Shown one piece after another: positions 26,817 through 34,977 of a DNA stretch of 64,000 nt. The position numbers and the translations under genes were made by a program. Source of the stretch: Pelomonas paludis (GTDB lineage Bacteria; Pseudomonadota; Gammaproteobacteria; Burkholderiales; Burkholderiaceae_C); contig NZ_JBDPZD010000003.1 in assembly GCF_039872745.1 (NCBI RefSeq), forward strand, positions 516,641 through 580,640, in the 5' to 3' direction. Numbering within the stretch: the first letter of the stretch is position 1; the number at the start of each line of letters is the position of its first letter. The notes below the pieces were generated by a model. The model saw only the letters and a program-made list of their open reading frames with translations, was not told the DNA's origin and made no database searches.

Positions 26817-28172
26817 TCAGGCAGAGGTTGTAGCGGCCTTGCGCGCGGCCAGATCGGACTGGATGCGCGCCATGGTGGGGTTGTCGAGGGTGTAGAAGAT
26901 CATGATCACGGCGGCCAGCAGGGTGAAGACGGCCGGGATCACCGACATCAGCCACACGATGCCCGCCTGTGATTCGGATGACTGCACGGCGTTGGGCACA
27001 TAGCCGAGCCAGGAGAAGAGGGCGCCGATCACGGCCACCGCGCCGGCCGTGCCCAGCTTCTGGGCGAAGGAGCTGGCGGCGAAGGTCATGCCCGTGGCAC
27101 GGCGGCCATTGCGCCACTCGTTGAAGTCGGCCGAGTCGGCCAGCATCGAGAAGTTCAGCGGCGACTTCGGCCCTAAGGCCAGGCCCAGCGCTACTTGCAG
27201 CACGTACATCGCCACGATGTTGTCGTTGGGGACGAACAGGAAGGCGGCCGACAGCACCGTGGAGATCAGCATCAGGCCGATCATCAGCTTGCGCTTGTCG
27301 AAGATGCGCGTGAGCAGCGGCGTGCAAGCCGTGCCCGCCGCAGCGGCCAGCAGATAGGCGGGCATGAAGGTGGCCAGCAGCTCGGGGCGGTTGACCACGT
27401 ACTTGAAGTAGTAGGCCGCACTGGTCATGCGCATGGTGATGCTGAGCATGATGATCAAGGCCAGGATGAACAGCAGGATCCAGGGCAGGTTGTTGCGCAG
27501 GTCCGCCAGGTCCTGCCGGACCGTGGCCGGCGCGGCCTGCACCGGCTTGACGCGCTCATGCGTCACGCTGAAGGTGAAGGTGAAGATCAGCGCCGCTGCC
27601 ACGCCCCAGCACACCATGGTCAGCGTCCAGCCCAGCGCGGGGTCCGAGCCGCCCAGCGCGATCACGAGCTTGGGCGACACGTAGGTAACCAGGGTGCCTC
27701 CCGCAAAACCGCAGAAGAAGCGCGAGGCATTGATGGCATTGCGCTCGCGCGCATCGCCGGTGATCACGCCGGACAGCGCGCTGTAGGGCAGGTTGGCGCC
27801 GGTGTAGGCCGTCATCAACAGCAGATAGGTCACCGTGGCCCAGATGAACTTGCCCGTGGGCCCGAGGTCGGGCGTCGAGTAGGTGAGCACGCCGAGGATG
27901 GCCATCGGCACCGGCATGAAGAGCAGAAAGGGCCGGAACTTGCCCCAGCGCGTCTGCATGCGGTCGGCGTAGGCGCCGATCATGGGGTCGGTGAAGGCGT
28001 TGAAGATCTTCACGATGAACAGCATGCTCGCCGCCGCGCCTGCCGTGATGCCGAACACATCCGTGTAGAAGATCAGCAGGAAGGTCGAGATGTTGGTCCA
28101 GTAGAAGTTGAACCCCATGTCGCCCATGCCGTAGCCGACGATCTCGCGTTTCTTGAGCGGTGGGTGCGTCAT
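26817..28172 (-). CDS. GPH/MelB-type sugar:cation symporter (MFS)
   Basis: A 451-residue inner-membrane protein with about twelve hydrophobic helices. The N-terminus (GYGMGDMGFNFYWTNIS) and the motif FTDPMIGAYADRMQTRWGKFRPF are diagnostic of the glycoside-pentoside-hexuronide symporters. It should bring a sugar or sugar acid from the periplasm into the cytoplasm with a cation. Its start overlaps the gntK stop (ATGA), so the three genes gntK, symporter and GH94 form one operon. Cellobionate is the best guess for the cargo. Confidence 0.9.
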   Translation of the reverse strand: MTHPPLKKREIVGYGMGDMGFNFYWTNISTFLLIFYTDVFGITAGAAASMLFIVKIFNAFTDPMIGAYADRMQTRWGKFRPFLLFMPVPMAILGVLTYSTPDLGPTGKFIWATVTYLLLMTAYTGANLPYSALSGVITGDARERNAINASRFFCGFAGGTLVTYVSPKLVIALGGSDPALGWTLTMVCWGVAAALIFTFTFSVTHERVKPVQAAPATVRQDLADLRNNLPWILLFILALIIMLSITMRMTSAAYYFKYVVNRPELLATFMPAYLLAAAAGTACTPLLTRIFDKRKLMIGLMLISTVLSAAFLFVPNDNIVAMYVLQVALGLALGPKSPLNFSMLADSADFNEWRNGRRATGMTFAASSFAQKLGTAGAVAVIGALFSWLGYVPNAVQSSESQAGIVWLMSVIPAVFTLLAAVIMIFYTLDNPTMARIQSDLAARKAATTSA

Positions 28173-28678
28173 GGCGTGAGCGGTTGAAGTAACCAGTGGC
28201 AGATCTGAGCTTGCAGCTCAGGCAGGGGGCGGGTCGCATCGACACGCAGCACGCCAGCTTCACCCACGGGAGACTCCAGGGTGTTGAACTGGCTGTCGAT
28301 CAGGTGAGCCGGGAAGAAATGCCCGCCGCGCACCTCGATGCGCCGGCGTGCCTCGCTTTTGTCGAGGTCGAGGAAGACAAAACGCAGGTCTGGCGCTGCC
28401 TGCCGCAGTTGGTCGCGGTAGCTGCGCTTGAGCGCAGAGCAGGTCAGCATCACGCCGGGTTCGCTGGCCAGTTTGCCGGCCAGTGCGGCCAGCCACCCGG
28501 CCCGGTCGGCGTCCGTCAGCGGCTGGCCCTGCGCCATCTTCTGGCGGCTCGTGTCGCTGTGGAAGTGGTCACCTTCGATCCAGTCGCGCCCCAGGGCTGA
28601 CGCCACGGCGGTGGCCACGGTGGATTTGCCGCAACCGGCGACTCCCATGAAAACCAAGGCGGGAGTGGAGTGAGTCAT
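28169..28678 (-). CDS. gntK: Gluconokinase
   Basis: A 169-residue kinase converting gluconate to 6-phosphogluconate with ATP. Walker A is GVAGCGKST; the substrate region EGDHFHSDTSRQKMAQGQPLTD and SALKRSYRDQLR, and HFFPAHLIDSQFNTLE are standard for the GntK/thermoresistant gluconokinase family. First gene of the three-gene operon, 98 bp downstream of a perfect palindromic operator candidate. Confidence 0.95.
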   Translation of the reverse strand: MTHSTPALVFMGVAGCGKSTVATAVASALGRDWIEGDHFHSDTSRQKMAQGQPLTDADRAGWLAALAGKLASEPGVMLTCSALKRSYRDQLRQAAPDLRFVFLDLDKSEARRRIEVRGGHFFPAHLIDSQFNTLESPVGEAGVLRVDATRPLPELQAQICHWLLQPLTP

Positions 28679-28776
28679 GAACAGAAACCAGCAAATGCGA
28701 GGGCTGCCGCCCGGTGACGGTGGCAGCCAAGGGTCAAGGGGAGGTCCACGCCAGCCGATGGCATCGGCATGGAATT

Positions 28777-28790
28777 GGATAGCGCTATCC
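28777..28790. promoter_or_regulatory. Putative LacI-family operator, gluconokinase operon
   Basis: Perfect 14-bp palindrome GGATAGCGCTATCC. On the minus strand the preceding TA makes TAGGAT, a possible -10 hexamer overlapping the operator. Two one-mismatch copies precede the receptor gene, so the three sites probably define a small regulon of the neighbouring LacI regulator. Confidence 0.72.
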
Positions 28791-28859
28791 TAATGTGCCA
28801 CCTCGCCAAACGCCCAGCGGGGTAACCCCAGGAAGCAGGGCGTGCAGCCTACCTGAGCC

Positions 28860-29108
28860 TCAGGCCAGAGGCACAAAGTGCTCCAGATGGCGCTCACCGC
28901 TGATCCAGGCTGCCAGGGCAGCGGCGATGCGCGGCTCGGCGTCTTCAGGTGCGCCGTCGTAGACCTCCATCCAGGTCTGCAGCCCCTGCGGGCCTTCCGG
29001 GCGGCGCATCAATCGAGGCTCAAGGGACGCACCCCGTGCAGCGCGGAAGGCGGCCAGCGCCGCAGCGGCGTCAGCCTCCCGGACCCGGTAGTAGACGTAC
29101 AGCGCCAC
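28860..29108 (-). CDS. DUF4936 family protein
   Basis: An 82-residue cytosolic protein starting at a GTG (29108), 8 bp after the ygfZ stop on the same strand, so probably co-transcribed. The sequence (MALYVYYRVREADAAAALAA, LMRRPE, QTWMEVYDG) fits the small DUF4936 family found next to ygfZ in betaproteobacteria. It looks like a ferredoxin-like alpha-beta fold. Function unknown. Confidence 0.8.
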   Translation of the reverse strand: MALYVYYRVREADAAAALAAFRAARGASLEPRLMRRPEGPQGLQTWMEVYDGAPEDAEPRIAAALAAWISGERHLEHFVPLA

Positions 29109-29116
29109 GGCGTTGC

Positions 29117-30007
29117 TCAGTCCTGCGCTGGAATCTCGTAGGGCAGGGGCCGCAGCGTCAGCGCCGGCCCATCGGCCGCGCGCAGGTGCATCGGGCCCGC
29201 GTCCAGCGCCGCGAGCTTGACCTCGGCGGCCAACAGGCTGACCCCATCTCGGAGCGCCACGCCGGCCACCAGGCCCGCCGGCTGCTCAGGGTCGGCAGCG
29301 GTGAAGAGGTTGTCGCCCACTGCCGCCTCGGCATCGGTCTCGAAGAGCTGCAACCGGCGCTTGAGCGTGCCGCGGTACTGGCTGCGGGCCACCACCTCCT
29401 GGCCGGGGTAGCAGCCCTTCTTGAAGCTCACGCCCCCCACCACTTCCAGATTGATCATCTGGGGGACAAAGGCCTCCACCGTTGCGCTGCGCACCCAGGC
29501 GATGCCCGATTCAAGCTCGGCCCAGGCCCAGTCGGCCGGCGTGGCGCGCGGCAGATCAGGCGCGGCCTGGGCACTGGGCTGCACCCAGAGCGCACGGCCC
29601 TGGCCCGGCGCGGCCGGCAAGGCGATCTGCACCGCATCGCCCGCCGCCTGCAGCGCCCACGCCTCGGCCGGTGGCGTGCCAAGCAGGCCCCACACCGCCA
29701 AGTCCTGGCTGGCATCGCTGAGCTTGCACTTGGCGCGCAGCACAAACATCGAGAGGCGCTTCAGCGTGGCCGGAAGCAGCTCCAGGGGCAGGGCCAGCAG
29801 CAGCTCGTCGTCACTGGCCTTCCAGCCCACCATCGTGGCCAGCAGGCGGCCCTTGGCGGTGCAGTAGCCGGCCAGCCGGGCATGTTGTCGGTCCAGCAGG
29901 CTGAAGTCCTGCGTCAATTGGCCGTGGAGGAAGGCGGCGGCATCAGCGCCGCTGGCGCGGATCACGCCCCAGTCAGTCAGGGGCAGTGCGTGGGCAGGAG
30001 CAGTCAT
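29117..30007 (-). CDS. ygfZ: YgfZ/CAF17-type folate-binding protein
   Basis: A 296-residue protein of the YgfZ/GcvT-like family, which uses folate and helps maintain iron-sulfur enzymes such as MiaB. The family signature is KKGCYPGQEVVARSQYRGTLKRR near residue 210, with its conserved Cys. The start at 30007 (MTAPAHALPL) is preferred; another ATG 15 nt upstream (MIISAM) is possible. It is divergent from mltG, the usual partner in Gram-negatives. Confidence 0.92.
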   Translation of the reverse strand: MTAPAHALPLTDWGVIRASGADAAAFLHGQLTQDFSLLDRQHARLAGYCTAKGRLLATMVGWKASDDELLLALPLELLPATLKRLSMFVLRAKCKLSDASQDLAVWGLLGTPPAEAWALQAAGDAVQIALPAAPGQGRALWVQPSAQAAPDLPRATPADWAWAELESGIAWVRSATVEAFVPQMINLEVVGGVSFKKGCYPGQEVVARSQYRGTLKRRLQLFETDAEAAVGDNLFTAADPEQPAGLVAGVALRDGVSLLAAEVKLAALDAGPMHLRAADGPALTLRPLPYEIPAQD

Positions 30008-30055
30008 GGCCGAAATTATCATCAGCCCCTTGGAGAGCTCACCCGGGATGGGGGC

Positions 30056-31048
30056 ATGAAGTGGTTGTTGCGGGCTTTGCTCGCGCTTGTTTTGCTGGCC
30101 GGCGGCCTGGCCGGTTCCGTCTGGTGGTGGCTGGACCGCCCGCTGCCCCTGGCATCGGCCACGGTGGAGCTCAACATCGAGCCGGGCACGCCACCGACCG
30201 AGGTGGCGCGTGCCTGGGTGGCTGCTGGCGTGCAGACCGACGCGCGCCTGCTCTACCAATGGTTCAAGTGGTCCGGGCGGGCCAAGGCCATCCGCGCCGG
30301 CAGCTACGAGATCCAGGCCGGCATCAACCCACGCGGCCTGCTCGACAAGATGGTGCGCGGCGAGCAGGTGCTGGAGACCCTGCGCCTGATCGAAGGCTGG
30401 AACTGGCGTCAGGTGAAGGCCGCGCTGGCCACTGCGCCACACCTCAAGCAGACCTTGGCCGGCCTCAGCGATGCCGAGCTGATGGCCGCCTTGGGCCGGC
30501 CGGGGTTGGCGCCTGAAGGGCGCTTCTTCCCCGACACCTATGCCTACAGCCGGGGCGTGAGCGACCGCACCGTGCTGCGACGGGCGCTGGCCCACATGGA
30601 CGACAAGCTCGCCACCGCCTGGCTGCAGCGCGCGCCCGATTTGCCGCTGCGCAGCCCTGACGAAGCGCTGATCCTGGCCTCCATCGTCGAGAAGGAAACC
30701 GGCACCTCGGCGGACCGCAGCAAGGTCGCCGCGGTTTTCGTCAACCGCCTGCGCATCGGCATGCCGCTGCAGACCGACCCCACGGTCATCTACGGACTGG
30801 GCGAGGCCTTTGACGGCAACCTGCGCAAGCGCGACCTGCTGGCCGATACGCCCTACAACACCTACACCCGGGGCGGCCTGCCGCCCACGCCCATCGCCAT
30901 GCCGGGGGTGGCCTCGCTGCAGGCAGCCCTGCACCCTGCCAGCACTAAGGCCCTGTACTTCGTGGCTCGCGGTGACGGCAGCAGTGAGTTCAGCGAAGAC
31001 CTCAGCGCACACAATCGCGCCGTCAACAAATTCCAACGCGGACGCTAG
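30056..31048 (+). CDS. mltG: Endolytic transglycosylase MltG
   Basis: A 330-residue inner-membrane protein that cuts nascent peptidoglycan glycan strands and probably sets their length. One N-terminal transmembrane helix (residues about 5-27), a LysM-like region and a YceG catalytic domain. The catalytic Glu is in LASIVEKETG, and the family motifs EGRFFPDTYAYSRG, LQTDPTVIYG and YNTYTRGGLPPTPI are intact. The next gene, tmk, follows after 11 bp, as in many proteobacteria. Confidence 0.94.
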   Translation: MKWLLRALLALVLLAGGLAGSVWWWLDRPLPLASATVELNIEPGTPPTEVARAWVAAGVQTDARLLYQWFKWSGRAKAIRAGSYEIQAGINPRGLLDKMVRGEQVLETLRLIEGWNWRQVKAALATAPHLKQTLAGLSDAELMAALGRPGLAPEGRFFPDTYAYSRGVSDRTVLRRALAHMDDKLATAWLQRAPDLPLRSPDEALILASIVEKETGTSADRSKVAAVFVNRLRIGMPLQTDPTVIYGLGEAFDGNLRKRDLLADTPYNTYTRGGLPPTPIAMPGVASLQAALHPASTKALYFVARGDGSSEFSEDLSAHNRAVNKFQRGR

Positions 31049-31059
31049 AGCGCCCCTGC

Positions 31060-31701
31060 ATGAGTTCGAGATTCATCAGCTTCGAGGGCATCGACGGTGC
31101 CGGCAAATCCACCCACATCGCGGCCGTGGCCGCGTGGTTTGAGCAGCGGGGCGACACCGTCGAGCTGACACGCGAGCCAGGCGGCACGCCGTTGGCCGAG
31201 ACCCTGCGCGGCCTGGTGCTGAGCCAACCCATGGACGCGATGACCGAGGTGCTGCTGATGTTTGCCGGCCGGCGCGACCACATCGTCCAGCGCATCCAGC
31301 CGGCCTTAGCCCAGGGCAAGACCGTGCTGTGCGACCGCTTCACCGACTCCAGCTTCGCCTACCAGGGCGGGGGTCGGGGTATCCCCGAGCCGCAGCTGAA
31401 CACCCTGGCCGATTGGGCCCAGCGCACGCCAGACGGCTGGGTCGAGCCCGAGCTGACCCTGTGGTTCGACCTGCCCGCCGCCCAAGCCGCCACACGCCGC
31501 GCCGGGCGCGAGCAACAGGCTGGCGAGACGGCGGATCGCATCGAGACCCAGGAGCTGGTCTTCTTCGAGCGCGCCCGCGAGGCCTTTGCGCGCCGCGCAG
31601 CGGCCAATCCGGCGCGCATCGAGCGCATCGACGCCAGCCTCAGCGTCGAAGCCGTGTGGCAGCAGGTGCTGGCCGTGCTTGTGCGGCGCTATCCGGCATG
31701 A
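31060..31701 (+). CDS. tmk: Thymidylate kinase
   Basis: A 213-residue dTMP kinase, making dTDP for DNA synthesis. P-loop FEGIDGAGKST, DR motif in CDRFTDSSFAYQGGGRG and a lid region (RRAGREQQAGETADRIE) are all typical. The start at 31060 directly precedes the conserved SRFISFEGIDG. Its stop overlaps the holB start by 4 nt. Confidence 0.96.
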   Translation: MSSRFISFEGIDGAGKSTHIAAVAAWFEQRGDTVELTREPGGTPLAETLRGLVLSQPMDAMTEVLLMFAGRRDHIVQRIQPALAQGKTVLCDRFTDSSFAYQGGGRGIPEPQLNTLADWAQRTPDGWVEPELTLWFDLPAAQAATRRAGREQQAGETADRIETQELVFFERAREAFARRAAANPARIERIDASLSVEAVWQQVLAVLVRRYPA

Positions 31702-32705
31702 AGGCGCTGCTGCCCTGGCTTGACGCGCCGCTGCTTGATGCGCTGCAGCGATCGCATTCGCACGCCCTGCTGGTGCAGGGCCCGGCGGGCGTGGGCCAAC
31801 TGGAGCTGGCCATGCTGCTGGCGCGCAGCTGGTTGTGCGAGAGCCCGGCTGCCGTCCACCAACGCCAGCCCGGCTGCGGGGATTGCGCCAGCTGCCGCCT
31901 GTTTGCCGCCGGCACGCACCCGGACTTCCAGCTGCTGCTGCCCGAAGCCCTGGACGCCGCCTGCCGCGAGGCCCTGGGGCTGCCGGCCGAGGAGACCGCC
32001 GAGCCCAAGGCCGGCAAGGCCAAGCCCAGCCGCGAGATCAAGGTCGATGCGGTGCGCCAACTGCTCGGCTTCGCCCAGGCCACCTCGGCCCGGGGGCGCG
32101 CCAAGGTTGTCGTTATCTTCCCGGCCGAGGCGCTGAACGCCGTCGCAGCCAATGCCCTGCTCAAAACGTTGGAAGAGCCCTCGGGCGTGCTGCGCTTTGC
32201 GCTGGCCACGCACGACCCCGCCGGCCTGTTGCCCACCATCCGTTCGCGTTGCCAGAGCCTGAGCCTGCCCCTGCCGCCCACCGACGCGGCCGAAGCCTGG
32301 CTGGCAGGCGAGGGCGTCGAGCCCGCGCTGCTCAAGGCTGCAGGCGGCCGACCACAACTGGCGCGCGAATGGCACGAGGCTGGCCTGCGTGCCCAGGCTT
32401 GGTCCAGCCTGCCTAAGCGTGTGGCGCGCGGCGAGGCGGCCGCGCTGGCCGACTGGGCGCCGCCACGCGCCATCGATGCCCTCCAGCGCGTTTGCCACGA
32501 CCTGCTGCGCCGCTGCCACGGCCAGCCTGGGCAGTACTTCGACACCGCCGCCTTGCCGGCCTGCAGCCGTGTCCAGCCCCTGCTGGCCTGGGAGCAGCAA
32601 TTGCGCCGTGCAGCCCGCCATGCCGAGCACCCGCTCAACGCCGGGCTGCTGATCGAGAGTCTTGTCACGGCCGGGCAGGCCGCGCTGGCCCAGGCTCATA
32701 GCTAA
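31698..32705 (+). CDS. holB: DNA polymerase III delta' subunit
   Basis: A 335-residue clamp-loader subunit. The N-terminal AAA+ region has a modified P-loop (GPAGVGQLELA), normal for delta', which does not hydrolyse ATP. A four-Cys zinc site is visible (WLCES, then CGDCASC), followed by KVDAVRQLLGFAQ and LLKTLEEPSGVLRF, with IRSRCQSL as sensor region. Translationally coupled to tmk by ATGA. Confidence 0.93.
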   Translation: MKALLPWLDAPLLDALQRSHSHALLVQGPAGVGQLELAMLLARSWLCESPAAVHQRQPGCGDCASCRLFAAGTHPDFQLLLPEALDAACREALGLPAEETAEPKAGKAKPSREIKVDAVRQLLGFAQATSARGRAKVVVIFPAEALNAVAANALLKTLEEPSGVLRFALATHDPAGLLPTIRSRCQSLSLPLPPTDAAEAWLAGEGVEPALLKAAGGRPQLAREWHEAGLRAQAWSSLPKRVARGEAAALADWAPPRAIDALQRVCHDLLRRCHGQPGQYFDTAALPACSRVQPLLAWEQQLRRAARHAEHPLNAGLLIESLVTAGQAALAQAHS

Positions 32706-32714
32706 ACTCGCTCC

Positions 32715-33146
32715 ATGGTCACCGAAGCGAACTCCAAGTCCGGCCCCCTGACCCAGTTCCCGACCTCGGTGTCCGGCACCGTGGCCAACCCGCCCGCCAC
32801 CGGCGGCACGCGCCCGAGCGTGATCCAACTGGTGTTCCGCGAGAAGAGCGCGCTTTACGCCGCTTACATCTCGGCCTTCACCGATGGCGGGCTTTTTGTG
32901 CCCACCACGCGCGACTACAAGCTCGGCGAAGACATCTACCTGCTGTTGGCACTGCCCGAGGACACGCAGCGCTACCCGGTGGCCGGCAAGGTCGCCTGGA
33001 TCACACCGGCCAATGCCTCCGGCGGCCGCACCCAAGGCGTGGGCGTGCGCTTCCCGGGCGACGAGAAGACCCGCATCATCAAGGTCAAGATCGAGGAACT
33101 GCTCGGAACGTCCGTGTCGTCATCTAAGCCGACGCAGACACTCTGA
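32715..33146 (+). CDS. pilZ: PilZ domain protein (type IV pilus PilZ type)
   Basis: A 143-residue cytosolic protein. The PilZ core is recognised from RPSVIQLVFREKSALYAAYI, FTDGGLFVPTT and GVRFPGDE. It lacks the RxxxR c-di-GMP-binding motif, like the founding PilZ required for type IV pilus assembly. The position between holB and tatD is the classical one for that protein. The last base of its stop is the first base of the tatD ATG. Confidence 0.88.
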   Translation: MVTEANSKSGPLTQFPTSVSGTVANPPATGGTRPSVIQLVFREKSALYAAYISAFTDGGLFVPTTRDYKLGEDIYLLLALPEDTQRYPVAGKVAWITPANASGGRTQGVGVRFPGDEKTRIIKVKIEELLGTSVSSSKPTQTL

Positions 33147-33937
33147 TGTTCATCGATTCGCATTGCCACCTCAGCTTCCCTGAGCTGGCGCAGCAGTTGC
33201 CCGACATCCTCGCCGCCATGCGCCAGGCGCAGGTCGATGAAGCCATCTGCATCTGCACCACGATGGAGGAGTTCCCGGCCGTACACGGCCTGGCGACAGG
33301 CCATGCCCAGCTCTGGTCCACGGTCGGCGTCCACCCCGACACCGAAGGCCTGCGCGAGCCCAGCCTCGACGAGCTGGTGCAACAGGCTCAGCTGCCCCGC
33401 GTGGTCGCCATTGGCGAGACGGGGCTCGACTACTACCGCCTGAACGGCCGCAGCCTGGCCGACATGGAGTGGCAGCGCGAGCGCTTCCGCACCCACATCC
33501 GCGCCGCGCGCAAGCTGAGCAAGCCCCTGGTGATCCATACCCGCTCCAGCAGCGCCGACACCCTGCGCGTGCTCGATGAAGAAGGCGGCGAGCAGGCGGG
33601 CGGTGTGTTCCATTGCTTCACCGAAAGCGCCGAGGTGGCGCAAGCGGCCATCGAGCGCGGCTACTACATCTCGTTCTCGGGCATCGTCAGCTTCAAGAAC
33701 GCGCAAGACCTGCGTGATCTCGCCAAGGCCCTGCCGCCCGATCGCATCCTGATCGAGACCGACAGCCCCTACCTGGCGCCCGTGCCCTTCCGGGGCAAGC
33801 TGAACACCCCCGCCCTGGTGCCCCACGTGGCCAAGGCCCTGGCCGAGGCGCTGGGCTGCAGCGTGGACGAACTGGCTGCGCAGACCACGGCCAACACGCG
33901 AAGGCTCTTCAAGCTGCCTGCCCCTGGAGGGCACTGA
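33146..33937 (+). CDS. TatD-family metal-dependent hydrolase
   Basis: A 263-residue TIM-barrel deoxyribonuclease-like hydrolase of the TatD/YcfH group. Metal ligands are visible: DSHCHL at the N-terminus, IGETGLDYY (Glu), VIHTRSSS (His), FHCFTES (His) and IETDSPYLAP (Asp). It overlaps pilZ by one base. Members act on DNA 3' ends, but the cellular role of the YcfH branch is unsettled. Confidence 0.93.
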   Translation: MFIDSHCHLSFPELAQQLPDILAAMRQAQVDEAICICTTMEEFPAVHGLATGHAQLWSTVGVHPDTEGLREPSLDELVQQAQLPRVVAIGETGLDYYRLNGRSLADMEWQRERFRTHIRAARKLSKPLVIHTRSSSADTLRVLDEEGGEQAGGVFHCFTESAEVAQAAIERGYYISFSGIVSFKNAQDLRDLAKALPPDRILIETDSPYLAPVPFRGKLNTPALVPHVAKALAEALGCSVDELAAQTTANTRRLFKLPAPGGH

Positions 33938-33939
33938 GC

Positions 33940-34581
33940 ATGCTGCGGCGCCATTGCCTGGCTGGGGGCTTGCTGGCCCTCGGCGCTGCCGGGGCTCAAG
34001 CCGCCCCCATCGACGACCTGGTGCTCGCTGCCGAGTTCAACGATCCGCGCAGCATCGCGCGCCTGCTGGCCACGGGGCTCGACCCCAATCTGCCCGACGG
34101 ACGGGGCCGCACTGCGATCTTCACCGCGCTGCGCGAGGGCGCCAGCGCGGCGGTGGAGGCCCTGCTGGCCTCGCCCCAGCTCGACCCCAACCTCCTCAAC
34201 GCCAGTGGCGAGACGCCGCTGATGCTGGCGGCCATTCGGGGCAACCTGGCCGCCGCGCGAGCGTTGGTGAAGCGCGGCGCGGCGGTGAACCGGCCGGGGT
34301 GGTCGCCGCTGCACTACGCGGCATCCGGGCCGGATGGCGGCGTGACGGCCTTCTTGCTGGCGCAGGGCGCCGAGGTCAATGCCCGCTCGCCCAACGGCAG
34401 CACGCCGCTGATGATGTCGGCCCGCTACGGGAGCAGCGAGATCACGCCCCAGTTGCTGAAGGCGGGCGCTGACGCCCGGCTCAAGAACGAACTCGGCCTC
34501 ACGGCCGCAGACTTCGCCCGCCAGAGCGGCCGCGACCGCGATGCGGCCGAGCTGGATCGCTTGGCCGGCCAGGCGCGCTGA
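33940..34581 (+). CDS. Exported ankyrin-repeat protein
   Basis: A 213-residue protein starting 2 bp after the tatD-type gene, so probably in the same transcript. A signal peptide is clear (MLRRHCLAGGLLALGAAGAQA). From about residue 25 it consists of five or so ankyrin repeats (GRTAIFTALREG; GETPLMLAAIRGN; GWSPLHYAASG; GSTPLMMSARYGS; GLTAADFARQSG). It should be periplasmic and act by protein binding. No partner can be named. Confidence 0.88.
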   Translation: MLRRHCLAGGLLALGAAGAQAAPIDDLVLAAEFNDPRSIARLLATGLDPNLPDGRGRTAIFTALREGASAAVEALLASPQLDPNLLNASGETPLMLAAIRGNLAAARALVKRGAAVNRPGWSPLHYAASGPDGGVTAFLLAQGAEVNARSPNGSTPLMMSARYGSSEITPQLLKAGADARLKNELGLTAADFARQSGRDRDAAELDRLAGQAR

Positions 34582-34640
34582 AGCCCGTCCGGCCCGCCAC
34601 GTAAGGCTTTTTCCTACACGCGGTCCCGAAGCTGGCCGAC

Positions 34641-34669
34641 TGGGCAGCACGCGGTGGCATCCCTAGAGT
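34641..34669 (+). promoter_or_regulatory. Possible promoter of the small gene at 34703
   Basis: TGGGCA (34641-34646), 17-bp spacer, TAGAGT (34664-34669), 33 nt before the ATG. The -35 element is weak. Confidence 0.35.
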
Positions 34670-34702
34670 GAGCCCATCGTCACCCCCTCGTGGAGCTTCC
34701 TC

Positions 34703-34918
34703 ATGAACACCTCGTTTGCCGCACTGACCGACCCCTTCGCCATGCTGCTCAAGCCCGAGCAGGTGATGCGCGCCATTGAGCACTCTGACCGCCTGGCGCG
34801 CCTGCATGGCCGCATCCACCGCCCGCTGGACAAGCCCCTGATCCCGCGCGTGGGCGACAAGGTCCAGGACTTCGACCGCCTGATCGACGAAGCGCCGGAA
34901 GAATCTGACGCGGAATGA
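34703..34918 (+). CDS. Small conserved-looking hypothetical protein
   Basis: A 71-residue charged protein (HSDRLARLHGRIHRPLDKPL, then an acidic tail EAPEESDAE). The ATG has GGAG 7 nt upstream, a possible promoter 33 nt upstream and a strong terminator just after, so the unit looks complete and real. No signal peptide, no membrane segment and no recognised domain. Function unknown. Confidence 0.72.
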   Translation: MNTSFAALTDPFAMLLKPEQVMRAIEHSDRLARLHGRIHRPLDKPLIPRVGDKVQDFDRLIDEAPEESDAE

Positions 34919-34920
34919 AC

Positions 34921-34953
34921 AAAGCGCCTGCCTCGGGAGAGGACAGGCGCTTT
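34921..34953. terminator. Bidirectional terminator between the small gene and efp
   Basis: AAAGCGCCTGCCTC pairs with GAGGACAGGCGCTTT with one bulged A and a GGGA loop. It lies between the convergent ends of the small gene and efp. Confidence 0.8.
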
Positions 34954-34977
34954 GGCGCTGAAGTAAGCGAAGCGCGA

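Noticed and set aside
29986..30516. An alternative plus-strand frame over the mltG start
   Set aside because: Overlaps both the ygfZ start and mltG coding sequence and lacks any motif; mltG is clear in the other frame.
31684..31693. GCGCTATCC half-match to the LacI operator
   Set aside because: It lies inside the end of tmk, has only one half-site and no promoter context; likely chance.
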